Source: Icerya purchasi
Lineage: Eukaryota > Arthropoda > Insecta > Hemiptera > Monophlebidae
Direction: 5' to 3'
DNA: 64,000 nucleotides
NCBI GenBank assembly: GCA_039619475.1
Contig: CM077115.1
Span: 58,534,864 to 58,598,863, forward strand
Shown one piece after another: positions 1-11,984 of the stretch. Position numbers and translations under genes: made by a program. Below the pieces are notes generated by a model that had not been told where the DNA came from, searched no databases, and saw nothing but the letters and a program-made list of their open reading frames with translations. Each line of letters starts with the position of its first letter. Within the stretch, counting starts at the first letter, position 1.

Positions 1-984
1 TTGTTTAGAAGTATATTTTTATTACGTAGTAACTAAAGTGTTTTGAAAATCTTTTTTCGTAAAAATAATAGAAATTTATTTCAGCGCAATTTTTTAGCGA
101 GTAAATTTGATAAATTTATCTACGACGAATTACTACGTTTAACAGCGAAAAAAACAGCTAATATCATCACATTTAAAAATTGCTTTTTTTCCTCTATTTT
201 ATGTAAATGTTTACTGTATCCTAATCTGAAAGAACGTTTTAAAATTTATTACGGTATTTGAGAAATCTTCCTTATATAACGAAGGGACACGCGATGTTAA
301 AATAAATTACGAAAATGATAACAATAAAACTGCCTCCCTGAGCTGGAATCACATACAATCTGTCACCGTTGAGTTAAATTTCTATTCTTTTATTTAAATT
401 TTTATTTGAATAATGTTTATGATTTATTTCGTTGTAAACAAATAAATTAAAATAAAATACATCGGAAATTCGAGAAACTCTTAACAAGAGATAAAAGCAC
501 TCTGCGAATAGAATATAATGTGAAGCTACTTCGTCTCATTTTCCACACATGTGAAGCAGGTTCTTGCTGGAAATTTCTATAGGAAATGTCTGTTTGCGAA
601 CCCGGCACACATGTTCTTTTTGACCTGCGTTAGCGAAGTTTTTGTTTTTTTCCCCCTTTCTCTAAATATTCAGATAGTATAGCGATTTATATAATATTTA
701 GTAGGCCATTTTATTGAGGTTCCACGCCGATCGATTATTGTTTGTTTCTTAATTGTCTGCGGTTTCATCGGTATTTAATTTAATCACAAAAGATTTATTT
801 CCAATTTTTTCGGGTAAATTATTAACTAGTAAAACGAACTTCACTATAGCGAATTAGAATAGTTGGATTTACGTAAATAATATTTCCGATACAACTATTT
901 CAACTAACTAGTGCCGCAAAATTCTTTATTCATTTCTCTGTAAGTCTGTAAGTCGCTAGAGGTAATTCTCTAGGTAGTTATAGT
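1..984. other. AT-rich stretch without recognised gene
   Basis: No coding frame with recognisable protein similarity is seen on either strand. The only open frame of note (43-261, +) is a low-complexity Lys/Phe/Asn-rich translation typical of AT-rich non-coding DNA. No RNA gene or repeat was recognised. Confidence 0.6.
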
Positions 985-3900
985 CACTCGTTGCCAATTG
1001 GTGCTAGCCCACCGGCAACGGCAGGAATGATAACAGCCACGAATTTCCGCGCGTCCACGTCGTGCGCAGTGGTAATCCTCTTACGGTAGGCTTGGTACTG
1101 ATTAGAGAAGCTGAGGCGGAAATTCACTCAGCTGGTGGGGAAATGGTGAGGCGCTGTTTGCCGATAACAACGCACCGATAAATACCATTAAGCATATTGC
1201 TGCGGTTACATGTTGCAGGCCACCGGCAGCTCACCCATAACCAAAGTGTCCCAGGCAAGACTAGCGTTCTATGAACATATTGGGGTGAGTAGGCGAGTGT
1301 CCAGCGCCTTAAAACTAGAAAAATCGGCTAAGGGAGTAAACCCTAATAGAAAATCCTGTGAAAGGTAAGGGGAAACCGCCGCAGTATTTTTCCAAAATAT
1401 ATCCAATGGCAGAGGAAAATCAATTAACGGCCCCTTAGTCCGGGGCACCCCTTAAATAGGGGGAGAGGATGCTAAGAATATCCCCGTCGTCTGTTGATGG
1501 AAATTTTAAACTCAATGTATTTCATCAAATTTTGACGAATTGCAACTTGGAATGCGACAAGTCGTTTTAGACCAGGAAAATTGGCTAACACATTGATCAA
1601 GAAATGACACGTATGGGAATAGATATACTTGGTATTAGTGAAGTGAGATGGCCCGATACGGGAACAATAAATAAAAGCGGAACACGGAAAAATGTTCTTC
1701 TCCGGAAATGTGGATTCACAACATAGAAATGGAGTAGCTGGCTTGTAACCGAACAAATTGCTAAAACAGTGATAGCCTTTGTACCTATAAATGACCGAAT
1801 TATACTGTTGAAATTATCTTAATGTAATACAGGTTTACGCACCAACAATGGATACATCGGACGAAGAAATTGAGAATTTTTATGGTAAAATGGAAGAAAC
1901 GTCGAAAATAACCAAACATGGCGAAATTACAAATATCATTGGTGACTTTAAAGGAAAAGTCGGCTTAGGCACAGAGTACGGGAATAGTTGATCAGTATGG
2001 GCTAGGATTTAGGAATCAAAGAGGGGAAAGGTTGATACAATTTTGTACGGAAAATTCGCTTTTCATAGCGAATACCTTCTTTAAACTTCATCCAAGACGC
2101 CTATATACATGAAAGGCACCAGCAGACCGAAACGAGAAGGTTATACGAGATCATTTTAATGAACAAGAATTTTAAAAAATCAGCGAAGTCGGCGAAACGT
2201 ATCCAGGTGCGGATATAGACTCTGATCATAATCCGGTCGTAATGAAGTTCAAAATTAGTCGTTTTGTCAAAAACAAAACCCAGATATATAGGGAAATCAT
2301 CATTGATATAACAAAACTGAAGCAAAGCGATGAGGAACAGGACGTTAGTGCAGCACTAGAAGGTAAACTGAATGAAATAAGCGAAGGGAAATGTGCGATG
2401 TGGAAACGACATGGAGGCAAATAAAAAATGTTATAAAGAAAAAAGCAAATAGAAAAGCTGAAGCAAAAGGAGAAAGTGGGTCAAAAGAAATGGATGAACA
2501 ACGATAAACTCATAAAAATGGAGGAACGAAGAAGTTTGAAAAGAAACGAAGTAAAGTATAAAGAAATAAAAATAAAATCATTCGCAGAATGTGCCGGTGG
2601 AACAAGAAATGCGATGACATTGAAGACCTTCAAAATAAACATGACTCATTCAATGTACATAGGAAAGTTAAAGAAGTTACTGGAAAATTATTGAGAAGCA
2701 CAGAAAACAAGCTCATTGTTGAACTGGAAGACAAACTTAAACGATGGAAGGAATATACTACACAGGAGTTATACAATGATGACAGAATTCCGATACCAGA
2801 AAAAAGTGATGAAGAAGGGCTAGAGATAATGAAAAGCGAAGTAACATATGCGATTACAAAACAGAGAAATGACAAAGCAACGGATCGAGATCAAATACAT
2901 GTGGAAACCTTAAAAGTAATAGCAGAAAAGGATTCGATAGGGTTGAAAGTACACTAACAGAAATGCTCAACAAAATATATAAAACAGGAATAATCCCTAA
3001 AGATTGGTTAAGATCAACATATATATACCAAAGAAGGCAAATGCGGAACAATGTAAGGAATATAGAACAATAAGTTTAATGTCGTATGTTCTTTTCTTAG
3101 AATTATTCACACGAAGATCTATCGAAAGTGTGAAGAGCAGATAAGTGATAACCAATTTGGTTTTAGGAAAGGTTTTGGAAGAAGCCCAGTACGCGATTAA
3201 TATGCTTATACAGAGATGCCGAGACATGAATGTAGACGTGTACGCTTGTTTTATAGACTATAGTAAAGCATTCGATCTGGTAAAACGTAACGAAATAATT
3301 GAAACTTTGAAATCCATTAATGTCGATGGCAAAGATATCCCCCTGTATTATTAAAGAGCTATACTGGAATCAAACAGCTGTAGTTAGAATAGATAATGCA
3401 ATGTCAGATGCATTGGCTGTCAAGAAAGGAGTGCGACATGCGTTCTTGCACCCCCTATTGTTTAATTTATATTCAGAATATGTATTCAAAAAAGCTATAG
3501 ATGAGAATTATGGGAGAATTATAAATCATTTACGATATGCCGATGATACCGTAATGACAGCAAGCAGTCAAGTAGAGTTACAGCATGTGGTGGATAAATT
3601 AGTCAAATACAGCCACGATTACGGGTTATCTGTGAATAATAAGAAAATGAAGACAATGCTTTTTTCAAACAAAACAAAACAATTTGCGATTGGTAATTGA
3701 CGGCAATGAAACAGAAAATAAGTCAGCTCAATCACATATTCAAGCACATTATTAAACGATCGTATCAGTAATAAGAAAGAAATTCGCGGAACGATCAAGC
3801 TAGACGTGTCTCTTTTTGGAAATGAAAAATTTGTTTACAAGCTTAATTAATGAACACTCGAATGAGAATGTTGCGCTGTTACGTATTCTCAGTATTATTA

Positions 3901-4317
3901 TACGGATGTGAGTGTTGGACTTTAGATCCTAGCACAGAAAAGAAGATTCAGGCGTTTGAAATACATTTATATAGGAGAATGTGGCGAATACCGTGGATAA
4001 AAAAAAAAGTGAAGAACGAAGAAGTGCTACATAAGATGAAAAAGAATGCCGAACACTTTTATCAACTATTAAAAGATGGAAAGTGTTATATTTTGGACAC
4101 GTGATGCGTGGAGACAAGTACGAATTATTACGGATTATTGTAGAAGGAAGAATTGATAGAACAAGATCGGTAGGAAGACCATATTATTATTGGATAAATG
4201 ACTTACGAAGATGGCTTGGAAGCAGGACGCTATTTCGGGGGGCCATATTAAGGGAACTGCCAGATGGATTGCTATTCAGTAATGGAGAAGAGTATACAAG
4301 AAAAAGAAGAAGAAGAA
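985..4317 (+). pseudogene. Decayed RTE-type non-LTR retrotransposon with endonuclease and RT
   Basis: This is a broken copy of an RTE/BovB-like LINE, which would encode an apurinic-type endonuclease plus reverse transcriptase acting in cis on its own RNA. About 1530-1660 reads, with frame changes, as the endonuclease start (GKLANTLIKEMTRMGIDILG, then SEVRWP). A GDF-type endonuclease motif lies near 1940. The RT follows in pieces: ACFIDYSKAFD near 3243, LLFNLYSE near 3457, RYADDT near 3533, and the C-terminal LLYGCECWTL/WRIPW signature near 3893-3990. Many frameshifts and stops show it is dead. The copy ends in a short GAA-rich tail (about 4300-4317), as RTE elements often end in simple repeats rather than poly(A). 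The 5' boundary is estimated from a GC-richer leader starting near 985. It is clearly related to the element at 5178-7250 but more decayed, hence older. Confidence 0.85.
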
Positions 4318-4607
4318 TAATTTTAATTTGTGAAATATACTCGTATTTCAATGAAATCATTTTTTTTTTATTCTATAGAATACATTGCTAATGCGCGATT
4401 TGGTTACTAAGTTTAAAAAAAAAGATTAATAATTATTATGAAAAATTAATTATAATATGTTTATAATTAAATACGATTATGCCGTAAGTTAACAGTGGGT
4501 CTGCTGCTGACAGCTTCGACCGTAAATTTGTACATACTTTGCCGTAATATTTATTGGAGGCACCGAAGCATTATTTCTGGAGGTTGCTTTCATCATTGCA
4601 ACCATTT
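4318..4607. other. AT-rich spacer, nothing recognised
   Basis: This short AT-rich stretch follows the RTE tail. No frame or repeat was recognised. Confidence 0.5.
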
Positions 4608-4785
4608 GTTTTTTACTCTTTTTATTTATTTATTCTTTTTATTTTCGCGGGCTCATCAACTGTGAACATTAACTGAGCGCTAGAGGAATTTATCTAAATT
4701 TCCAATGTCCAGCGGGATATCAGGTACCATACTTGAACGAATGCCATTGCGTAACTAACTCTGCCCACTATGGTAGCTGATTGAT
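4608..4785 (-). mobile_element. tRNA-derived SINE, copy 1 of family S1
   Basis: On the minus strand the sequence opens with a tRNA-like head (AATCAGCTACCATAGTGG) and runs through a body that aligns by eye to the copies at 51855-52020 (-) and 55520-55657 (+). Shared landmarks are the TAGCTACC-like head, a ...CCGCTG...ACATTGGAAA/ACATTGAAAC core, and a 3' block ending AGTTGATGAGCCCGCGAA before an A/T-rich tail. Such elements are transcribed by RNA polymerase III from internal A and B boxes and mobilised by a partner LINE. The boxes here are degenerate, so this copy is probably inactive. Boundaries are approximate and no target duplication was identified. Confidence 0.55.
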
Positions 4786-5177
4786 TTTTATTTCTTCTTC
4801 ACTGTTCTGTTTTACTCATACCATTCGCTTCTTCTAGAAATTGCCTGTTTGCGTGCCTAATACAGTTCAATTGGAGATTTTCGATCTTTCTATGATCTCT
4901 GTTTGTTGTCAACGAAAGTTGAGTTTCGCTTAATTAAAGGTTTTGTTGTTACTGGTAAAAAACGGATCTTTCGTTCATTTCTTAAACGAATTTCTCTGCG
5001 TTCATTGTTTTTATTACTTTTCATTAAACACATTATACTTGGACCCCGCCGTAGTAGCGTAATTAGTTAAACAAATTTATTGAACCACCTCTTCGGCCAT
5101 TTCATTGCGTTGAAACCAACGAGAGTTTGTCAACGTACGAAGGATAATATTTTGTCTCTATTGGATGATGGCACTGT
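4786..5177. other. Spacer, nothing recognised
   Basis: No coding or repeat signal was recognised between the SINE and the RTE frame. The true 5' truncation point of the downstream RTE copy probably lies near 5195. Confidence 0.5.
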
Positions 5178-7250
5178 TTGACTTCGATGCACATCCCCGA
5201 AGTTGTATCCCATAAGTTCATATTGGACGCAGAATTGGAGGAAGAAGTTAACTACAAAATGCAAGACATATGTGACACAGATGAAATAGAGAATAGGTGG
5301 AAACAAATAAAATGTGCAATTAACACTGCCACTAAGAAATACTTAACGAGGAAGAGAAACAGAAACCATAAAAAATGGATGACATTGGAAATATTAGAAC
5401 TAATGGAACATAGGAGGAATAACAAAAATAATCCAGTCAAATATAAAGAAATTGATAAAGCCATTCGGAAAGAGATAGCACAGGCAAAGGAGAATTGGCT
5501 AGGAGCAAGATGCAAGGAGATCGAAGAATACCAAAGCAAGCATGATGAATTTAATGTGCATAAAAAAATAAGAGAAAAACACACAGTCGTAAAAAGAGAC
5601 ATATGTATAACTGTTCTTAAGACGAATAGTGGCGAAATTATCACTGAACCAACTGCAAAGGTAAAAATCTGGGAAGAGTATATAAAAAATCTCTTTAAGG
5701 ATCAAGAAGAGGAACTAGTCCGACAAGAAATAACAGATACGTTGTTAATTTTAGAATCGGAGGTAGAAACTGCAATAAAGCAAGCCAAGGCAAGAAAAGC
5801 GGTAGGACCCGATAGCATACAAGTGGAACTTCTGAAAATGCTGGGACCCGCAGCAATCAGAAAAATGACAAAATTCTTCAACTCTATCTACACTAGCCAA
5901 AAAATACCGCAAGAATGGCTAGAATCCAGATTTATTGCCCTACCAAAAACCTCAAATGCATCCAAGTGCGATGACCATAGGCTGATAAGCCTTATGAGCC
6001 ATGTCTTAAAAGTAATCTTACGCATAATCCATAGAAGAATAGTAAAAAAATGTGAAGAAAACATAAGGTGGAATCAGTTTGGATTCCGCAATGGTATGGG
6101 AACACGGGAAGCATTGTTTTGCATGCAAATGCTAATACAAAAATCTCTTGATTTCCAAAAACCAGTCTACATTTGTTATATTGATTTCAATAAGGCATTC
6201 GACAGAGTACAGCATGCAATATTAATGAAAGCTTTAGAAAGAGTAGGTATAGATGACGCAGATTTAAAAATACTACAATCCCTTTACAGAAATCAGCTCG
6301 CAACAGTGCAAATAGACGACCAACTGACTGGAACAATACCAATACGGAGAGGAGTCAGACAAGGCTGTGTGCTGTCACCGGTGTTATTTAACTTATACTC
6401 GGAGATGATATTTTCACAGGCTTTAGAAGGACGGGACAAGGGAATAAAAATTGGAGGAGAAAACATTGCAGTGATACGCTTTGCAGATGATACTGCACTA
6501 CTGGCAGATAACATAGAAGATCTGCAGGAGCTGCTGGATTCAGTTGCCCTGGAAAGTAATAAAATAGGGCTCAGTATAAACATTCAAAAAACTAAATTTA
6601 TGATAGCCTCCAGACAAGCAATTACAAATAAAAAGCTTGTCCTAAATGGTAGAGAAATTGAACGGGTGCGGAAGTATAAGTACCTAGGTTGCTGGATAAC
6701 AGAAGATAATGACCCTAACACAGAAATAAGAACGCGCATCGAAATGGCCCGAGAAGTATTTATGAAGATGAAAAATGTATTATGCGATAGAAGATTAAAA
6801 TTGGAGATTAAGAAAAAGATATTAAGATGTTATGTGTGGTCTGTGCTCTTATACGGTTGCGAAACCTGGACACTAAAAGCATATACGGAAAAGCGCATCT
6901 CGTCATTTGAAATGTGGTGCTACCGCCGGATTTGGAGGATACCATGGACCAGAAAGATGAAGAATGCGGAGGTGCTACGATTAATGAAGACGGATTTAGT
7001 ATTAATGAATATAATTAAGGAACGGAAAACAAAATTCCTTGGACATTTCATGAGAGGACCAACTTATGATCTACTGCAGATAATAATGATGGGGATGATA
7101 GAAGGGAAAAGAGGACGAGGAAGAAGAAGGATTTCTTGGCTTCAAAATATCAAGGCGTGGACTGGAGTCACAAATGTACAACAATTATTCCAGGCTGCAA
7201 GAGACCGGGACTCATTCCGCCAGTTGGTACGGACGATGAATGGTGATTAA
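5178..7250 (+). CDS. RTE-clade reverse transcriptase, 5'-truncated LINE copy
   Basis: This is an uninterrupted 690-codon frame for a non-LTR reverse transcriptase, which would copy LINE RNA at a nicked target. The RT core is complete: ICYIDFNKAFD near residue 333 (first catalytic Asp), GVRQGCVLSPVLFNLYSE near 392, RFADDTALLADN near 434 (catalytic Asp pair), a KTKF block near 473, KYLGCWIT near 500, and the C-terminal LLYGCETWTL/RRIWRIPW region near 557-590 seen in RTE/BovB-like elements. The upstream endonuclease domain is absent, so the copy was truncated at its 5' end. Recognisable similarity starts near residue 7, and the first Met is probably fortuitous. A (GAA)n tail at 7274-7289 marks the 3' end. 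The open frame and intact motifs suggest a young insertion, but without endonuclease and promoter it should not move on its own. Confidence 0.9.
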   Translation: MTSMHIPEVVSHKFILDAELEEEVNYKMQDICDTDEIENRWKQIKCAINTATKKYLTRKRNRNHKKWMTLEILELMEHRRNNKNNPVKYKEIDKAIRKEIAQAKENWLGARCKEIEEYQSKHDEFNVHKKIREKHTVVKRDICITVLKTNSGEIITEPTAKVKIWEEYIKNLFKDQEEELVRQEITDTLLILESEVETAIKQAKARKAVGPDSIQVELLKMLGPAAIRKMTKFFNSIYTSQKIPQEWLESRFIALPKTSNASKCDDHRLISLMSHVLKVILRIIHRRIVKKCEENIRWNQFGFRNGMGTREALFCMQMLIQKSLDFQKPVYICYIDFNKAFDRVQHAILMKALERVGIDDADLKILQSLYRNQLATVQIDDQLTGTIPIRRGVRQGCVLSPVLFNLYSEMIFSQALEGRDKGIKIGGENIAVIRFADDTALLADNIEDLQELLDSVALESNKIGLSINIQKTKFMIASRQAITNKKLVLNGREIERVRKYKYLGCWITEDNDPNTEIRTRIEMAREVFMKMKNVLCDRRLKLEIKKKILRCYVWSVLLYGCETWTLKAYTEKRISSFEMWCYRRIWRIPWTRKMKNAEVLRLMKTDLVLMNIIKERKTKFLGHFMRGPTYDLLQIIMMGMIEGKRGRGRRRISWLQNIKAWTGVTNVQQLFQAARDRDSFRQLVRTMNGD

Positions 7251-7273
7251 GCTATACCCGAATCGGGTCGCAC

Positions 7274-7289
7274 GAAGAAGAAGAAGAAA
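7274..7289 (+). repeat. (GAA)n 3' tail of the RTE copy
   Basis: GAA trinucleotides follow the RT stop after about 24 bases. The decayed RTE copy at 985-4317 ends in the same kind of tail, which supports this as the true 3' end. Confidence 0.75.
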
Positions 7290-7330
7290 CGTGTACTGGC
7301 TAGATTAAGGGGTAATTTCCTTCCTATCAG

Positions 7331-8345
7331 TCAGTACATTTGACTTATTTTCCTCTTCAATTGTGAGTACTTTTCTATATGAGATTTCCATGTAGGATGC
7401 GAATCAAGATGAATACCGAGGTATTTAGCAGACTGCTGCTGTGGAACCTGGATACCATTTATTGCGATTGTATATATAACTTGTACTGCTTTTTGTACAT
7501 TTAGCTTAATCTTCCAGTTTTGCATCCACACGGTCACCCGATCTAGATGTTTCTAAAGAACACAGCTGTAACTTCAATTTGAGAGTTTGCAAGGGCCATA
7601 ATAACGTCGCTGTAAATGTATTTTCAGACGTTGGGATGTCGGTAGTAGGTATATAATGTACGAGTATACAAGACCGGTTAAAGGACATTGCCTTGAGGTA
7701 CACTGGCTCGTATCGATTGGATGCTAGATTTTATTTCTTCGAGTAAAACTGAAAAATAAGGTTCTTTTTAAATAGTTTTTAAGCAACTTGCAGAAGTTAT
7801 CCGGCAGTATAGTACTTAATTAATTAAACCGTTGTGCCAGACGCGATCAGATGCTTACGCTATGTCTAAGAAAACAGCGACGCAGTATTTCTTAGCTTTC
7901 AGCGTTCCTCACGTTATGTAGACGACAACACGGTGATATTGATCGATTGTTGAATGATAATTTCGGGATCGAAACTGGCGGTTAGGAAAATGTTCTGACG
8001 TCAAAGATTTTAGTCTTTTAAGTAGTAATTTCTCGAATTGTTTCGATATAGTCGATAATAATGATATAGGTCTGTATGGTGTAACCTCTTCAGACGGCTT
8101 ATTCAGTTTTTTCAGCTTAATGATCTGAGCAATTTTGTAGGTCATTGAAACATGCAGTAGTCGGAGGGAAGCGTTGAAGAGATATGTAAGTAGCACAATA
8201 GATGTCTTTGATAATTCCAAAAGAACTGACGGGGAAATCTCATCAATATCTGAAGCTTTCTTCGGATTAATTTCCTCATCAATTACCTTGGCTATACGGC
8301 CTCATTAATGGAATTGGTTGACATAGTTGGTATAGCCCGTGCAGC
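7331..8345 (-). pseudogene. Jockey-like LINE fragment, RT pieces with internal loss
   Basis: On the minus strand, 8220-7909 encodes an RT N-terminal block (LYKIAQII-like, then TPYRPISLLSTISKQFEKLL), typical of Jockey-clade polymerases. Upstream bases to about 8345 extend it in a shifted frame. The next recognisable block, 7600-7331, is the post-catalytic region (VTVWMQNWKIKLNV..., SAKYLGIHLDSHPTWKSHI). The catalytic FADD region between them is missing, and several frame changes occur, so the copy is internally deleted and dead. The 3' end is not defined. Confidence 0.75.
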
Positions 8346-9834
8346 GTAGATATTTGACGGGATATCATGTGGTTGAAAAACTCCTGTCAAATAACCCGCA
8401 TGGCCAGCAAGTAGATTAGTGAGGTACAAATTCCTATTCGAAATATTTTACCGCTGATTAACTGAAAAAAAGAATTTTCCCTGTGTAAAATTAAAAACAA
8501 AATGTTATGAAAAATATGTTGATTTTCGTGTATCATTTATTCTATACGGGCGAATGATACATGGTGGATTCGTAATGTTTTGTTTTTATAGGTAAAAGCG
8601 AACGGAGTAAAGCATACAAAAATCTTAAAGTAATCAATTTGATAGGATTATTTAATAGTAAAACTGGTAGTAATATTTGTAGTGTTCTCGTTAATACTAT
8701 TCGAAGGATCATGATGCTTTTTAGAAATTTTAATTAGAGATACGGGGACCTATCCTACTTTGTAAATCTTTCAACTTCTTTTCCTCGAATTACTCGAGTC
8801 CTTCCTCCCGCTCTGCGTGACTTTTACTACAAAAAAAAGCGACCAAAGTATCTGGATGCTTCTACAATATCGTGGCTGTTACATGAAAGATTCCGGAGTT
8901 TTTTGAAGGCCGATCAGCCAATGGTTTAGTCGAACCGATTGCGGATCAATTGACATTCTTTAAACTCATTGCATAATGCTATGACAGCGCTAATGTATTG
9001 GCAGTGTGTAAAGCTAAAAGAAAAATACCAATACGCCCACTTCGTCTATACGCTCATCAGTTAAATTTAACGTTAACAAAAAGCTACGAGTCAAAATTCT
9101 GGAATTAAAATTTTCTGTTTGAACTTAATTGCAATCCCTAATTTTTTTTTTTCAAGTTCAATTCGTCAATGTAATATACGGGAAGAAGTTGTACAAAAGG
9201 AACTGCCAAAGGCTTTCCAAACATGCCATAACTATAATACTCGCCGGTTTGTAAATGCGGTTCGTGAGAACCGTAATAAATTATTAGAATGTTTTCAATT
9301 GACGGAGAAAAAATGTGATAGAACAATTATATGCGGGGAGGCCTTCAGATTTATAGACGCTTTACAAAATTTCGACTTTTTTGTTTTGGCTTAATCTAGA
9401 TTTCGTAAAACTTATCCGTATGGAGACTTAGTGTTCAATTAGTTTGTAAAAGAAATATAGAAACTTTTGAAGAAATCGTATTCGAAATTAGAAATTTTAC
9501 CTTTAAAATTGTATCAGATATGGAATTGAAATTTAGGGAGAGGGAAAAAACGAACTTAAAGAAAAAATTAATAAGCTGCAGGAAAGATGTTTAAAGTAGT
9601 TCTACTGAACTGGAGAAGAGCAAATTTGATGAGAAATACTTCCGGGTGAGATAATAATAACGAAATGTTCCCAGAAATGTTTTATCGTTACAATGAGCTA
9701 GTAGTAGGGTTTAGAAGAGAAAAAAGAAGTTTACCGAGACAAGGGAAATGATTTATCGGACCGGGAATGATAACAAATTATGTTTTAAAAGACCTAGAGA
9801 GATCAACAATAAAACTGACAATATGGAAGAGTAA
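8346..9834. other. Long stretch without recognised gene
   Basis: AT-rich sequence. A 91-codon frame at 9119-9394 (+) has a plausible amino-acid mix but no family I recognise. Sequence at 9500-9800 reads in pieces as Lys/Glu-rich peptide that could be decayed LINE ORF1, but I cannot support that. Confidence 0.4.
9822..9834 (+). repeat. Target-site duplication, left copy (SINE S2)
   Basis: tatggaagagtaa here matches tatggaagagcaa at 10117-10129 with one difference, and flanks the SINE exactly. Confidence 0.8.
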
Positions 9835-10116
9835 AAGTAAAGTAAAGTAGGTCCCATACCCTTGATAAGGTATCATGGATTGTGAAGTTAAGCTTTCCAT
9901 AATGGTACTATGCCTAATGGATCTAAAGAGAATATGGGGGCCAGTTCCTTTCTACTTGGGATCCGCCTTTATTTTCCTAGATTTCTCTGGTACCCAATTA
10001 TTTCAGGCTGGGTAAACTTAGGAGCGACTTGGATCTGGGACGAGACAAATCCCGATAACCTATGACACCTCCGATTTGGTAGCCAAGCATCTTAACCACT
10101 AGGCTACCACGCTGCC
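9835..10116 (-). mobile_element. tRNA-derived SINE (family S2) with target duplication
   Basis: On the minus strand the element starts GGCAGCGTGGTAGCCTAGTG, a tRNA-like head with a good A-box (TAGCCTAGTGG). A degenerate B-box region follows near the GGTTATCGGGATTT segment, about 55-70 bases in. The 282-bp element ends in a TTACTTTACTTTTAC-type tail and is bounded by 13-bp direct repeats (9822-9834 and 10117-10129, 12 of 13 identical). That is the structure left by LINE-assisted insertion of a polymerase III transcript. It differs from family S1. The single TSD mismatch and weak B-box suggest moderate age. Confidence 0.85.
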
Positions 10117-10129
10117 TATGGAAGAGCAA
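10117..10129 (+). repeat. Target-site duplication, right copy (SINE S2)
   Basis: tatggaagagcaa pairs with 9822-9834. Confidence 0.8.
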
Positions 10130-11984
10130 GTTTTGATAAAACTACAGGGTAATATACCGACGGGAATTACAGACGAAAGAAATTTGCAGATATGAAAGAA
10201 TAAGAAAAAAAAAAAATATGGCCGATTGCATGGTACAAAGAATGAAGAAGAGGCGAAGGCGAGAAAGGAGTAGGGGTCGGACTGGAGGAAAATCTATCAT
10301 GCGGTCCTTATTCCAGAGAAGATTTTCAGGGCATTGTTGGTTGTTTGAGTGTGCTTTTTTGGTTGTCTGAAAATGGATTAAATGTGATACTTTTAATGAA
10401 ACGATTAAATTTGGACTATCGTAACCAAGTCGACTGCTGAATCCCAGCGACGTTTTTCCACTCATAAAGGGATGAAAACATTTTTACGGAATACAATGAC
10501 CGACGGAAAACTTAAAAACCTTTTGATTTCGACGAATAATTAATTTATAATGAAATTCATGACTTTGATGAAAAAGTGAACATTTTGTTTTAGTGAAAGA
10601 ACGGGGAATAGAATTAAATACAAAAAATAATGTAAATTCTTTTTTTATTTTTTTATTTTTCTTCATTATTTCAAATGAATTAATTTAAACATTAAATTTA
10701 TTATATCTTAATTAACTGCTAAATTCAGTTTAGCTTGAAGTATTCTCTCTCATGGATACATCGTGAGATGTATTTTTTATTAAAAATGTAATGTTATTAG
10801 TTTATTTAATTGCTATTTTTATTTCGTAATATATGGAAAATATTATTTTTCTATTTATTATTATTATTATTATTATTATGGTTAATGAAACAATAAATTA
10901 AAATAGTTGTTTTCGTCGTTCATTTGAAATTTTATATATATATATATGAAATTATTGTCCTGAAATTGTCCTCGTGCTTATACTTGGATTTATCGTTTCT
11001 TTTATTACTAACCAAAATTGAATCTACAAGGCCGGTCTTATTCCATCTCGTGCGCCTTTGAAATCAGTGTAGTTTGTCTAAGTAGTCCTGGAGGCTGAGG
11101 TGTACACGGTGTTCTCTTTTGCTTTGAAACTTTACTAGCGAAGCCCCGCTGTTAATCGCTCTTTCGGTTACCGATTCGTTTTTGACCATTGAATGCTTCT
11201 TTAATTCTTGTAATACCAGTAGCCATAAAAATAAAACACTGCAAAATATCTTTCTCAGCTATATTTGGATGCGACGTCCTTATCGATTTTCGCGCATGCT
11301 GGAGTGCCGGTGAATGAAATTTGGCTGCCATAGATTAATTCACGTATCCGAGTTTCTTCAGATAAACCATTTAGAGAAGCTGGAGGGCTTTGACTACCTT
11401 TGATTACCTTAGACCACGTGGTTGGGAGTTTTAAACATAGAGCCTTAATTGACTCACCGGGGAATATACTAAGCAGACTGAGAATTTACTTCTATTCATC
11501 ATCAACCCGTCTTCCATCCAACAGAATGTTCCCCTTTTGCACCGATGATCAACCATGTACTTGAGCAATGTCAGCATATTGATATTTGCTACATTAGCGC
11601 TCTTTGAATCAATGTTGACCAATAACTTTAACCAACTGCAATCAGCATTCTCGGAAGAATTTACCTTAATGAGCTAAAGAGGTTCACAAAAAGCACCTAG
11701 TGTGTCCATACGATAGCCATGAAACTGCGAACATGACACGTGTTTGACTGGATTAATATTTAAGTATATAAAAAAAAAAATTAATAAATAAAAAAAAACT
11801 TACTAGTAGCTTATTTAAAATCTTTGGTCACATTAGGACCGCGTATTGTTATTCTTGTATTTATTTCATACCGACATTTATCGGTCCTTTTCTTTTTTAA
11901 AAACAATAATTGGTTTCTTTTTTTACGATTTATTTGCCGTATGACAGAGCGAGGGGCCTGGGCAGTTCAAGACCGTCGTTGGTT
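10130..11984. other. Region without recognised gene
   Basis: AT-rich, with a short (ATT)n run near 10856-10880. The minus strand at 11300-11750 reads in several linked frames as non-repetitive protein-like sequence with stops, possibly a decayed gene or LINE ORF1, but no family is recognised. Confidence 0.4.

Noticed and set aside
10040..10116. Apparent tRNA gene on the minus strand
   Set aside because: The head is tRNA-like, but the B-box is degenerate, the sequence continues as a 282-bp unit with a TTTAC-type tail, and 13-bp duplications flank it, so it is a SINE.
11300..11750. Possible host gene on the minus strand
   Set aside because: The protein-like pieces are in several frames with stops, and I recognise no family, so it is not called as a gene.
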